Assembly (NCBI RefSeq): GCF_900343125.1
Contig: NZ_OPYL01000003.1
Location: 1 to 64,000 of the forward strand
Reading direction: 5' to 3'
From: Dysgonomonas sp. Marseille-P4361
Lineage (GTDB): Bacteria > Bacteroidota > Bacteroidia > Bacteroidales > Dysgonomonadaceae
DNA length: 64,000 nt
Below, piece after piece: positions 1-7,941 of the stretch. The translations under genes and the position numbers were made by a program. Position 1 is the stretch's first letter. The number at the start of each line of letters is the position of its first letter. The notes below the pieces were generated by a model. The model was given only the letters and a program-made list of their open reading frames with translations, was not told the origin of the DNA and made no database searches.

Positions 1-484
1 TATAACAAGACCCATAACGATGCGTTATCTACATAAAAAATCAATACAAAAATACACTACTTCAGAAATGAACGACAAGGGGTCAATTTGAATAGGAACT
101 AGGGGACTAGTTTGATGGGAATTTGCAATCAATACGTATATTGTCGTAAATCTTTCGTGTTAGCGATTTCTCAACTTTGGCCTTTCAGCGTTTTTCGTCA
201 AAATTCATACTAATATTTTGTTTAAATTCTATTCGGTCAATAATGAGACTTGCTACATATCTCTAACGATAATACCATCCTTAAAAACTTCGTAGCCCAA
301 TATCCAATCTTTTTCAAAAATGGCACATCTACATCCTAATGGGCACCATTTTTTTAACGACAGTAGCATAAGGCTACATTTTAAGATATTCAACTAAATA
401 CTTTGCTTGTGGACAGTTCTCTTCAATAATAATTGTTATCATAAACCTGAAGAAAAAGAAGAGGTAGAATCTGAGGAAGAGACT
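1..484. other. Upstream region without a recognisable gene
   Basis: No convincing coding region is visible. At 78-100 and 101-123 there are two adjacent imperfect repeats of about 23 bp (both start AGGGG and share a (C/G)TTTGA(A)T(A)GG(G)AA core). Such reiterated sites resemble the multiple transposase-binding repeats at the ends of IS21-family elements in Bacteroidetes. No istA or istB gene is present here, so this would at most be the tip of such an element. The rest is AT-rich sequence without a clear signal. Confidence 0.3.
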
Positions 485-1422
485 ATGGCTATTGAATTAC
501 CTAATATTAAAGGTTTAAAGGTTTGTTTAGGTTATTCTTCTAAAGAATTTGCATTTTTAACAGAAGCAAGAGAAAGAGGTTCTAGAGGATTTAGGAGTAT
601 AAAAAAAATAACTCTTAAAATTCAAGATTTAAAAACAAACACTCATGATACGAGTAACGATTTACTCGAGAAAATATCTAATTCTCTTTTTTTAATATTG
701 ATTTAGCTTTTGAGGTGCCAATTAAACTTCAAAATCAATATAAAAGTTTTACAGAAAGAAGAAAGAAACAACAAAGGAAACGAATGTTTGTAGACAAGTC
801 TGCAACTATAACTGAACCACAATATGAATACGCCTCTGCCCCTATATCATTATATTGGTATGCAAAAGAATCCATTAATATGCCTATTTTTCAATATCTA
901 GCATTTTATCAAACATTAGAATTTTATTTTCCTATATACTCTAGCTATGAGGCAAAACAAAAGATTCAGAATATAATAAAAGATCCTAGATTCAACCCTA
1001 ATAATGATGTAGATATTTCAAAAATTATTTCGACAATTAAAAATACGTCAGTTGGAAAATCGTTCGGTAGTGAACGTGATCAGATCAAAGCTACAATAAA
1101 AGTATGCATTGATAATTTAGAATTAATGTCTTTCTTTAGAGCAGAAGAAAACCGTTTCAATTTCTTCGCTGAAAATAAAGGAAAAAGCATTGCGAACCAG
1201 AAGATATCAGTAAAAAACACTTCTTCAGATCTCATATCAGAAGTAGCAGAACGTATATATGAGATTAGGTGTAGAATTGTACATTCAAAATCAAATGATG
1301 ATAACTTTGAAGTTTTACTACCTTATTCAACCGAAGTACAAAAATTAAATTATGCCCTAAAGTTAATTGAATATATTTCGCGTAAAGTATTAATAACAAG
1401 TAGTCGCCCTTTAAATATATAG
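485..1422 (+). pseudogene. HEPN-like domain protein, frameshifted at a T7 tract
   Basis: Two reading frames (485-706 and about 688-1422) join if one base is added in the run of seven T at 687-693. The upstream frame then continues into the longer one without a gap. The ATG at 485 is chosen because the in-frame codon at 407 is TTG. The C-terminal 235 residues are mostly helical and end with an R-C-R-I-V-H-S segment (about 1267-1290), which matches the RX4-6H signature of HEPN RNases. This places it loosely with HEPN and ApeA-like proteins of defence or toxin systems. A GTG at 715 could in principle start the second frame alone, but no ribosome binding site supports this. The frameshift could be a real inactivation, phase variation or a sequencing error. 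The exact family is uncertain. Confidence 0.5.
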
Positions 1423-1444
1423 ACTCTAAGTGTATATATACAAT

Positions 1445-1484
1445 AAAAGGGGTGTAGAGATATCGTCTCTACACCCCTTTATGT
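1445..1484 (+). terminator. Intrinsic terminator after the HEPN-like gene
   Basis: A strong inverted repeat (AAAGGGGTGTAGAGA paired with TCTCTACACCCCTTT, 4-nt loop) lies about 25 bp after the stop codon at 1422. It has A-rich and T-rich flanks and could act in both directions. Confidence 0.75.
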
Positions 1485-1597
1485 AAATCTTATAACTACA
1501 TGATTATCAACAACACCTTCATAGCAAAACAAAGCAAATATGATTGTTTTGTTCCAATTTAGTTCCGTTTGATTTTTCTCTATGGCATAAAAAAAGA

Positions 1598-1626
1598 AAT
1601 AAGTCACTAATTATTAGTGACTTATT
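1598..1626 (-). terminator. Terminator on the minus strand beside the tRNA-like fragment
   Basis: A perfect 14-bp inverted repeat (AATAAGTCACTAAT / ATTAGTGACTTATT) has a 1-nt loop. Read on the minus strand it is followed by TCTTTTTTT (1597 downward), a classic intrinsic terminator. It lies 20 bp downstream of the tRNA-Ser-3'-end-like fragment at 1646-1668 in that fragment's orientation. This is what one expects of the original terminator of a tRNA gene displaced by an insertion. Confidence 0.7.
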
Positions 1627-1645
1627 AACTCATTCTTAATTCTTG

Positions 1646-1668
1646 GCGGAGAGAGAGGTCGATGAACC
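1646..1668 (-). repeat. Putative distal attachment site: copy of the tRNA-Ser 3' end
   Basis: GCGGAGAGAGAGG (1646-1658) is identical to the 3' end of the tRNA-Ser gene at 56311-56323 and in the same orientation. After five differing bases, GAACC (1664-1668) also matches at the same spacing (56329-56333). The rest of the tRNA is absent, so this is not a functional tRNA. The 13-bp core resembles, from memory, the tRNA-Leu 3'-end core used by the NBU1 integrase. Confidence 0.5.
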
Positions 1669-1720
1669 AACACCTCCACCCTATTGTAGTTCAATATTTT
1701 ATTTCTATTTTAAGGTCTAT

Positions 1721-1734
1721 GGGGTACGATTAGG
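1721..1734 (+). repeat. GGGGTACGATTAGG, candidate recombinase arm site (left)
   Basis: This 14-bp sequence lies about 62 bp inside the left attachment-like repeat. It matches the core of the inverted repeat upstream of the integrase gene (56164-56177, GGGGTACGATTTAGG with one extra T). Recombinases of this group use arm sites flanking the core. The assignment is inference. Confidence 0.4.
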
Positions 1735-1857
1735 AGCGCTCAAAAAAGTGTTGCTCCTGACTTCTCTTAGTCTGCTGTTGTCGCCATAAAACTCAGGTTC
1801 AAATTTACAATATATTTTTCAATATGCAACTATACTGGAATACAATCTTTTAATGTT

Positions 1858-1905
1858 AGTGCAAGGTGCAAGATTATCTATATATAGAAACTTGCACCTT
1901 GCACT
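1858..1905 (-). terminator. Large hairpin downstream of hipA
   Basis: A perfect 15-bp inverted repeat (AGTGCAAGGTGCAAG / CTTGCACCTTGCACT) with an 18-nt loop lies 14 bp past the hipA stop codon. It lacks a clean T run, so termination efficiency is uncertain, but its position fits transcript end or 3' protection. Confidence 0.55.
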
Positions 1906-1918
1906 AAACCTAACAATA

Positions 1919-3172
1919 TTACACCTTTATAAAATCAGCCTTGATGCTGTCAATCAGTTTTTCATCAAGATCCAGTTCCTTCGCATAAACCTCGAAATGA
2001 GTAACTGCATTAGCGACCTTGTTAATAAGTGTTTTATAATCCTGTATATCATTCTTTAATCCGATTGTTTCTAAATCTTCACGAGTAATATCCTCATCCT
2101 TGCCATTTACTGTTAATGAGTGCCTGTTGGAATATACCGGGGCAGTTAAGTCAACACTATACGTTAAATCATAGGCCGGTGACAGTCGCCAAGCCCCATC
2201 CCGATTCATGCAAAAGGAGAAATTCTTGGAATGGTCATCTACATTACGGGCTATTACATTAAATGCCATTCGCAGATATTGTTGCCTGCTATCTTCATAG
2301 GGAAGGTTAAGCCGTCGGATTACGGCGAAGATCTCTTCATAACTATTACTCAGCGGCGACATGGCAGCCAATGTTTGCGTATGGATCTTATCGTTTCCGT
2401 TGCGATCAAAACGCTGTGTAAGAAAATGCGTTACGCCTCCGTATGTTTTTAGTTTAGATGGCATCATTCTGATTCCGGCATCTAACGCCATTTGATAATA
2501 GACATATTCCAGTTTGGCAAAAGGATAAGCTGAATGATCATCATACTTGAGAATATAATATTGAAATCCTTCGGGTATTATTCCTTGCCCTGAAATAACA
2601 TCTCCTGTAATTTCATTCAAGGCAACAATTGCTTTCGGGCGTTTTCCACCCGGCGATGAGCTTATCTTTACCAGATCCTGCCATAGAATAGAGTTTTCTT
2701 GATTTAGCACAGTGGCTTCTCGCTCATTCAATACCTGTTTAGCAAAATCATATAATCTTTGCACATCGACAGAAAAAGCAGAATGGCCACCCAGTTTTTG
2801 TGCCGGCTCATACTCCAATGCACCCATTGCCCGACTACCGATAAATGAGAGATGATCAACAGGTGTTGCTTTCTTTGTAGAAATATGATTATCCCGCAAC
2901 CAAGCCTTAAAAAGAGAATTACCCCATTTGTCAGGTAAAGAATCAGCAATCATAGGCGGTAGCCCCTGATAGAGTTTATCTGTATCCCCCGTCCAAGGTA
3001 TTTGTTTTCGGCTGCGTGGAGAATGTATGGACATAGTTAAGGGTGCGATATCCAATCCCTGCTCAAGAAATAAAGGCTCGTATTCAAAAACAGCTAATCG
3101 TGCCGCACTATCCCAAGAAAGATAACCCACATCCATTCCCCATAGTTTTACTTTTACCACATTGGTTTCCAT
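1919..3172 (-). CDS. hipA: HipA-family serine/threonine kinase toxin
   Basis: This 417-residue protein has the HipA layout. An N-terminal couple_hipA-like domain of about 100 residues is followed by the kinase-like HipA_C domain. The catalytic region around residues 306-317 contains N-V-D-D-H-S-K-N-F, the usual N..DDHxKN motif, followed by L-S-P-A-Y-D-L-T. Family members phosphorylate glutamyl-tRNA synthetase or other translation targets and cause growth arrest unless bound by HipB. The gene starts 3 bp after the stop of the HipB-like gene on the same strand, so the two form one operon. No truncation is seen, and the length agrees with intact HipA proteins. The actual substrate is unknown. 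It may stabilise the accessory region in which it sits. Confidence 0.9.
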   Translation of the reverse strand: METNVVKVKLWGMDVGYLSWDSAARLAVFEYEPLFLEQGLDIAPLTMSIHSPRSRKQIPWTGDTDKLYQGLPPMIADSLPDKWGNSLFKAWLRDNHISTKKATPVDHLSFIGSRAMGALEYEPAQKLGGHSAFSVDVQRLYDFAKQVLNEREATVLNQENSILWQDLVKISSSPGGKRPKAIVALNEITGDVISGQGIIPEGFQYYILKYDDHSAYPFAKLEYVYYQMALDAGIRMMPSKLKTYGGVTHFLTQRFDRNGNDKIHTQTLAAMSPLSNSYEEIFAVIRRLNLPYEDSRQQYLRMAFNVIARNVDDHSKNFSFCMNRDGAWRLSPAYDLTYSVDLTAPVYSNRHSLTVNGKDEDITREDLETIGLKNDIQDYKTLINKVANAVTHFEVYAKELDLDEKLIDSIKADFIKV

Positions 3173-3175
3173 AGG

Positions 3176-3466
3176 CTATTTTTTACTTCGTTTCTTAAAT
3201 AATGCTCGTGGGCTTACGGGTAACTCAGGTAATAATTTTTCTATTTCATCCAAACTATCAATGGCCCGAAGTAATTTGATCAATGAAGCTAACGTTATTC
3301 CAGTAGAAGCTCCATTTTCAAAGGAACTAATCGTAAATATACTTAAACCGGATTTTTCGGCCACTTCTTTTTGAGTATATCCCATTCGCTTTCGGTAGTC
3401 ACTATACCGTTTTCCTAACTCTCGGATGATTTCACTTCCGGGTTTCTCATATAGCTCACTATACAT
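3176..3466 (-). CDS. hipB: HipB-like XRE-family antitoxin
   Basis: This small 96-residue DNA-binding protein has a helix-turn-helix of the XRE/Cro type in residues 28-80, including Y-T-Q-K-E-V-A-E-K-S-G-L-S and I-S-S-F-E-N-G. It is followed by a basic tail (K-K-R-S-K-K). It lies directly upstream of hipA with a 3-bp gap and is therefore the likely antitoxin and autorepressor. A perfect inverted repeat just upstream (3496-3544) is a plausible operator. Confidence 0.88.
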   Translation of the reverse strand: MYSELYEKPGSEIIRELGKRYSDYRKRMGYTQKEVAEKSGLSIFTISSFENGASTGITLASLIKLLRAIDSLDEIEKLLPELPVSPRALFKKRSKK

Positions 3467-3495
3467 AACATCAATCTATTAAATACACAAATATA

Positions 3496-3544
3496 GATAT
3501 AACTATAATAATATGCAATTAAAATAATAAATTATAGTTATATC
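3496..3544. promoter_or_regulatory. Inverted-repeat operator upstream of hipBA
   Basis: GATATAACTATAAT (3496-3509) and its exact complement ATTATAGTTATATC (3531-3544) are separated by 21 bp and end 30 bp upstream of the hipB start. The spacing places the two half-sites on the same face of the helix roughly three turns apart, typical for cooperative binding of a HipB dimer. Assignment to HipB is inferred from position. Confidence 0.6.
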
Positions 3545-4318
3545 AATATTATATTATACTGAATAAGCATTTTTAATTTGCAGTACAAATGCTGCCTTAT
3601 AAAAACAAGTAGGTCTGGTAATCGGACGATCATCAGACCTTATTTTGTTGTGTGTTAAAAGTTTGCATATTATCTCTAGATGATAAATAAGGACGAACAG
3701 TTGAGCAAGCAATTGAAAAGGATTGGTGGTGATACGTGCAGCAAATAGGATATTATGTATCGGAATCTTTGTATATCAATAGTATTTGAATTATTTTTAA
3801 ATTCCATTCTATCTCTATAGTTGAAAAATATTCGCATTCAATGTTTTTCTCAAACAAAATCGCTATTTTTATTGATTAAACATCATTTCTTGACAATTCC
3901 ATCAAGTATAACCGATAAAAGGAAATAAATCGAATCAAAGCTGTTTTTAGCGGAACAAGACAAAACAAATAGCAGGCTAGCAGAACAACTGAAAAAGAAT
4001 GAAACAATTGTTTCAAGATGATGATTCAATAAGTCGTAGCTACGACATACTTCGGAAGAGTGTTATCGTATCCTCGAACGGAGCCGTTTTCGAGCATTAA
4101 TGGTTTCTTATTCTTTTGATTTTAAGCTGATATTTATCCATAGTGAGCAAGAGAGCTGTGCTAAGAAACACTTCGCCGCCATTTAAACTGGTATAAAATT
4201 AGAATTAGCAGATACATTTGATACATTGCAGGGGAAAATCACCTCTTAACTGAGGTTTATATACAGACATAAGAAAGACTTTGTATGTCTATTACATAAC
4301 GTCTAACATTAAATAATT
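3545..4318. other. Gene-poor stretch with hairpin, palindrome and a decayed gene
   Basis: No intact gene is visible in about 770 bp. The stretch holds a hairpin (AGGTCTG paired with CAGACCT, 3612-3640), a decayed XRE regulator at 3928-4021 (listed separately), and a perfect 14-bp palindrome GTCGTAGCTACGAC at 4033-4046. It looks like eroded accessory DNA. Confidence 0.5.
3928..4021 (+). pseudogene. Remnant of a short XRE-type HTH regulator
   Basis: Reading 3928-3945 and then shifting by one base in the run of five T (3944-3948) gives N-R-I-K-A-V followed by L-A-E-Q-D-K-T-N-S-R-L-A-E-Q-L and K-K-N-E-T-I-V-S-R. This closely follows the N-terminus of small Bacteroidetes HTH regulators, which normally continue with Trp. 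Here the next codon is TGA, consistent with a TGG-to-TGA nonsense change. At least one frameshift and one stop codon inactivate it. No start codon is obvious. Confidence 0.45.
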
Positions 4319-4961
4319 ATGTCTATGAAAGATTTAAAAAACAAGAAGTTTTTCAGACTATTGTCTGAACCTTCGCAAGTGTCTATGCAAGAGCTTCAAG
4401 CTGCTTATGAAGCTTTTGTTGAACAAATTACAGAAATAAGCAGTATTGACTCAGATTACTCGAAAGTGTTTCGGCTATTGAATCACTCTCGCACAGAGAT
4501 TAACTCAATTGCTGTATCCCCACTTTTCGAGTTGGGGGGGGGATATAGTTAAGACATTCTACATGCAGAAAGCTGTAGAATTCTTAAAATTTGAATTAGA
4601 ATTGTTAAATCTAAAAATACAATTCCCCAATTCATTCTCAGTAACAGACAACATACCTTTTAAGCCAGAACTTTATATAACTCCCAAGTCAAAAGGATTG
4701 GGAGTTATTGGCATAGCCGAAATAATTATCAGCATTTTCCTGTCCAAAGAAATAAAAGACAGGAATGGAAAACCTGCTTCGCTCATACAACTAGCAAAGG
4801 CTTTTGAATATGTTTTCAATTTCAACTTTGGAAGTATATATGACAAACAGGCAGAAATATATAATCGTAAAGCCTGCAATCTAACAAAGGCTTTAGATTT
4901 TCTTAGGAACACACTTGAGCAAATCCGAAAAAGTGCCCTTCAAGATAAAAATAGAAAATAA
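4319..4961 (+). pseudogene. RteC-like gene split at a G9 tract (possibly phase-variable)
   Basis: The frame starting at the ATG at 4319 stops at 4552, but a second frame entering through the same run of nine G (4534-4542) continues to 4961. Removing one G joins them into one protein of about 213 residues. The C-terminal part (R-N-G-K-P-A-S-L-I-Q-L-A, then a Y-x-x-x-A-E-I-Y-N-R-K segment and a basic tail) resembles the C-terminal domain of RteC-type regulators of Bacteroides conjugative transposons, which control excision genes. The excisionase-type HTH gene and primase follow directly, as in such elements. Family assignment rests on pattern memory and is moderate. A G9 run in AT-rich DNA is unusual and may switch the gene on and off. 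Confidence 0.5.
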
Positions 4962-5007
4962 TGCTTTTTCAATCATCTGTTTACTAGCAATATACAATTG
5001 AATCATC

Positions 5008-5029
5008 AGGGAGTAGTTAACTACTCCCT
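5008..5029 (+). terminator. Terminator after the RteC-like gene
   Basis: A perfect 11-bp stem without spare loop (AGGGAGTAGTT / AACTACTCCCT) is followed by CTGTTTTT, 47 bp after the stop at 4961. Confidence 0.8.
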
Positions 5030-5084
5030 CTGTTTTTGCAAGCTCTTTTCATAGACCTTTGTAGCGTATCAATAAGTTACAAAT

Positions 5085-5444
5085 ATGGAAGTCATAACAA
5101 TCGACAGTCAAGCATATAAAGAATTGGTTACAAAAATCAATGCGATAGCCAAGTTCGTTATAGACCATCTGAATGATGACACTTCCAAGCTTGACGACAT
5201 GTGGGTGGATAGTTACGAAGTATGCACCTTTCTCAAAATCAGTGAACGTACTCTTCAACGCTTACGCAGCAAACGGTTGATTTCCTACTCAATTATTTCC
5301 GGAAAATCCTATTATACCATTGCAGAAATTAAAAGGATGCTCACAGAGAAGAAAATTCGCAGTAGCGATGAATGTATGAATGACCTTATTAAAAACCATC
5401 AACTCCATGCTCAACAAAGACGAACTATTAAAACGAACAAATAG
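5085..5444 (+). CDS. HTH_17 excisionase-type DNA-binding protein
   Basis: This 119-residue protein has a MerR/excisionase-like helix-turn-helix at residues 44-95. The motif reads W-V-D-S-Y-E-V-C-T-F-L-K-I-S-E-R-T-L-Q-R-L-R, then I-S-Y-S-I-I-S-G-K-S-Y-Y-T-I-A-E-I. Proteins of this kind sit beside integrase, primase and mobilization genes in Bacteroidetes integrative elements, where they act as recombination directionality factors or regulators. Its 3' end overlaps the start of the primase/helicase gene (ATG at 5407) by 38 bp, so they are co-transcribed. It is a paralogue of the protein at 7463-7774. Confidence 0.8.
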   Translation: MEVITIDSQAYKELVTKINAIAKFVIDHLNDDTSKLDDMWVDSYEVCTFLKISERTLQRLRSKRLISYSIISGKSYYTIAEIKRMLTEKKIRSSDECMNDLIKNHQLHAQQRRTIKTNK

Positions 5445-7449
5445 TGGTCTGGGTGTATTTAAACACTACATACCAGTACAATGGAAAATCGGGCGTAATT
5501 TTCTGAATCCATTGTATGAAGACCGTAAGGCTTCGTGTAATGTGTATTTTGACCGTCGTAACAATATCTATCGCATAAAAGATTTCGGCAATGATAATTA
5601 CAGCGGAGATTGCTTCTTTTTCGTTGGGCAGTTGAAAGGTTTGGATTGCAACAATGGTGCTGACTTCGTTGAAATACTGAAAACCATAAACAGGGATATG
5701 TCTTTAGGATTGGATAGTTCGGACTATGCAACTCATATTCCGCAGTCAGTTCCACAAAAGAATAATTCGACGATCCCGGAACTACCCAAAATCAAACCCT
5801 ATAATATCACACAACAGAAGTTTACTCAAAAGGAACTAGATTTTTGGTTAAGGTCAGGTATCACTCCCGAAATACTGAAACTATACAGAGCCGTATCCCT
5901 AAAAGAGTTTAGAAGCGAAAATAAGGACGGAAAATCGTTCTCTTACACTTCATCGGAGAATGAGCCGCTATTTGGGTACATAGGTAAACGACATATAAAA
6001 ATCTACCGACCATTTTCGGAAGTACGTTTCTTGTATGGCGGGAATATCGGAGATAGTTATTGTTTCGGACTGGAACAGTTACCTGCCAAAGGAGATACGT
6101 TGTTCATTACAGGCGGAGAAAAAGATGTGATGACACTTGCTACACATGGATTTCATGCTATATGTTTCAATAGCGAAACATCTACCATTCCGACAGGAAT
6201 AATCTATAAACTTACTTTCCGATTTAAGCATATCGTGTTGTTGTACGACGCAGATAAAACAGGAATAGATGCAGCAATAAAGCATGAAAAAGCATTGGTG
6301 GAGTATGGAGTCAAACGACTTGTATTGCCACTTTCTGGACATAAAAAAGACAAAGATATAACCGACTATTTCAGCAAAGGAAATAGCCGTAAAGATTTCC
6401 GGCAACTATTTCTCGACTTTCTTGATAACCTATATAATGAAACAATGACCATGCTTAAATCCTGTGAAATTGATTTCAACAATCCTCCGGCAAAAGCTGA
6501 AGAAGTTATATCTGCCGGCGAAGTACCTCTGGGAACACAGGGAAACATCCTTTGCATTACGGGCGGGGAAGGTACGGGGAAAAGCAACTATGTTGCCGCC
6601 CTGATTGCAGGTTCAATCATAAAAGATAACCGCACTATTGATACGTTAGGTGTAAATGTCCGTGATAATTCAGATAATAAAGCGGTTTTGCTTTACGATA
6701 CCGAACAATCCGAAGTACAGCTTTTCAAAAACGTTTCCAACCTTTTGAAACGAGCCAAACTGAACGAAAAACCGGAAGAACTGCGGGCTTTCTCCCTTAC
6801 GGGAATGTCCCGAAAAGAACGATTGCAAGCCATAGTTCAGAGTATGGATAAATATCATTACGAATACGAAGGCATCCGCTTGGTTGTTATTGACGGCATT
6901 GCCGATTTAGTATCATCGGCCAATGATGAAGTAGAAAGCATCCGCATTATGGACGAACTATACCGTTTGGCGGGAATATACCGCACTTGTATTGTTTGTG
7001 TGCTTCATTATGTACCGAATGGATTGAAATTAAGAGGGCATCTCGGTTCGGAATTACAGCGTAAAGCGGCTGCTATACTAAGTATAGAACTTGATACAGA
7101 GCCGTCCATATCTGTTGTTAAGGCTCTCAAAGTAAGGGACGGAAGCCCTCTCGATGTTCCCTTAATGCAGTTCTCATGGGACAAGGAATTAGGAATGCAC
7201 ATTTACATAGGGGAAAAGACCAGGGAGGAAAAAGAAAAACGTAAAGAAAAGGAACTGGCGAATGTTGCCCGTGAGATTTTCAACATTCAAAAGCACCTGA
7301 CCTATATCGACTTGTGCGACAGGATTCAGCAAATAATGGACGTAAAGGAACGTACAGCCAAAAGCTATATCAAGTATATGCGGGAAAAAGAAATAATCAT
7401 AAAAGATCCGTCCAATCAGAATTACTTTATGATAGGGCATATCATCTAA
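5407..7449 (+). CDS. Toprim primase / RecA-like helicase of a mobile element
   Basis: This protein of about 680 residues has an N-terminal primase-like zinc-finger-region fold without obvious cysteine ligands (Y-R-I-K-D-F-G near residue 55). A Toprim domain follows: G-G-E-K-D at about 231 and Y-D-A-D-K-T-G at about 280. Next is a RecA/DnaB-like ATPase with Walker A G-G-E-G-T-G-K-S-N at about 384 and Walker B L-V-V-I-D-G near 495, and then a C-terminal winged-helix-like tail. Such proteins prime and unwind the DNA of integrative mobilizable elements during transfer or replication. The ATG at 5407 is preferred over 5380, which lies deep in the previous gene. Flanking HTH_17 genes on both sides support one replication and excision module. 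Base composition is visibly richer in G and C than the neighbouring hipBA region. Confidence 0.85.
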   Translation: MLNKDELLKRTNSGLGVFKHYIPVQWKIGRNFLNPLYEDRKASCNVYFDRRNNIYRIKDFGNDNYSGDCFFFVGQLKGLDCNNGADFVEILKTINRDMSLGLDSSDYATHIPQSVPQKNNSTIPELPKIKPYNITQQKFTQKELDFWLRSGITPEILKLYRAVSLKEFRSENKDGKSFSYTSSENEPLFGYIGKRHIKIYRPFSEVRFLYGGNIGDSYCFGLEQLPAKGDTLFITGGEKDVMTLATHGFHAICFNSETSTIPTGIIYKLTFRFKHIVLLYDADKTGIDAAIKHEKALVEYGVKRLVLPLSGHKKDKDITDYFSKGNSRKDFRQLFLDFLDNLYNETMTMLKSCEIDFNNPPAKAEEVISAGEVPLGTQGNILCITGGEGTGKSNYVAALIAGSIIKDNRTIDTLGVNVRDNSDNKAVLLYDTEQSEVQLFKNVSNLLKRAKLNEKPEELRAFSLTGMSRKERLQAIVQSMDKYHYEYEGIRLVVIDGIADLVSSANDEVESIRIMDELYRLAGIYRTCIVCVLHYVPNGLKLRGHLGSELQRKAAAILSIELDTEPSISVVKALKVRDGSPLDVPLMQFSWDKELGMHIYIGEKTREEKEKRKEKELANVAREIFNIQKHLTYIDLCDRIQQIMDVKERTAKSYIKYMREKEIIIKDPSNQNYFMIGHII

Positions 7450-7462
7450 AAACAGAATAGCC

Positions 7463-7774
7463 ATGTATATAGATAAAGAAAACTTTGAAGCGTGGATGGA
7501 ACGAATCATGGATCGCTTCGACAAACAGGATAAAACCCTAAATAAAATGAGTAAACACAGGAATATGTTAGATGGAGAGCTGTTGCTCGACAATCAGGAT
7601 TTATGTATGCTGCTGAATGTCAGCAAACGGACTTTGCAACGCTACCGCAGTTCAGGCGAGTTACCATTTCAGACGCTTTATCAAAAGACTTTCTATAAAG
7701 AAAGCGATGTGCATAAGTTTATTAGAGAGAATTTCAATAAGAAAGAAAATGACGATAATCAGGAAAACCCGTGA
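7463..7774 (+). CDS. Second HTH_17 excisionase-type protein
   Basis: This 103-residue protein has an HTH_17 domain at about 48-95 (L-L-D-N-Q-D-L-C-M-L-L-N-V-S-K-R-T-L-Q-R-Y-R). It starts 14 bp after the primase stop and so belongs to the same transcript. Sequence similarity to the protein at 5085-5444 indicates duplication within the module. It is likely an excision or copy-control regulator, but the DNA target is unknown. Confidence 0.8.
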   Translation: MYIDKENFEAWMERIMDRFDKQDKTLNKMSKHRNMLDGELLLDNQDLCMLLNVSKRTLQRYRSSGELPFQTLYQKTFYKESDVHKFIRENFNKKENDDNQENP

Positions 7775-7830
7775 GGGCTATTTTTAATTTGATATTTTTC
7801 ATTATTATTATTTTTATGTTTGAACAAAGA

Positions 7831-7866
7831 AGCCCGTACCGTCGTGATGACAGGCACGGGTTTTGT
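7831..7866 (+). terminator. Terminator after the primase module
   Basis: CCCGT and ACGGG arms form the outer stem around a short internal stem-loop (about 7832-7860). They are followed by TTTTG TTT, 57 bp past the HTH gene stop. Confidence 0.7.
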
Positions 7867-7871
7867 TTCTC

Positions 7872-7910
7872 AAATTATCGACACTATTTTTGCGTTAGTG
7901 TCGATAATTT
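7872..7910. promoter_or_regulatory. Perfect 15-bp inverted repeat over the promoter of the AbiEi-like gene
   Basis: AAATTATCGACACTA (7872-7886) and TAGTGTCGATAATTT (7896-7910) are exact complements with a 9-bp spacer. The spacer contains the TTTG -33 element (7889-7892), and the right arm ends 3 bp before the -7 box. A repressor bound here would block the promoter, as AbiEi antitoxins do at their own promoters. Confidence 0.65.
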
Positions 7911-7921
7911 GATTATATTTG
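7889..7921 (+). promoter_or_regulatory. Bacteroidetes-type promoter of the AbiEi-like gene
   Basis: A -33 TTTG (7889-7892) and a -7 TATATTTG (7914-7921, matching TAnnTTTG) are separated by 21 bp. The start codon follows at 7942. Confidence 0.65.
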
Positions 7922-7941
7922 TGATATGAAAATTTAGAAAG

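Noticed and set aside
1646-1690. Possible complete tRNA gene
   Set aside because: Only the acceptor and part of the T-arm are present; no anticodon arm or D-arm can be folded, so it is a fragment.
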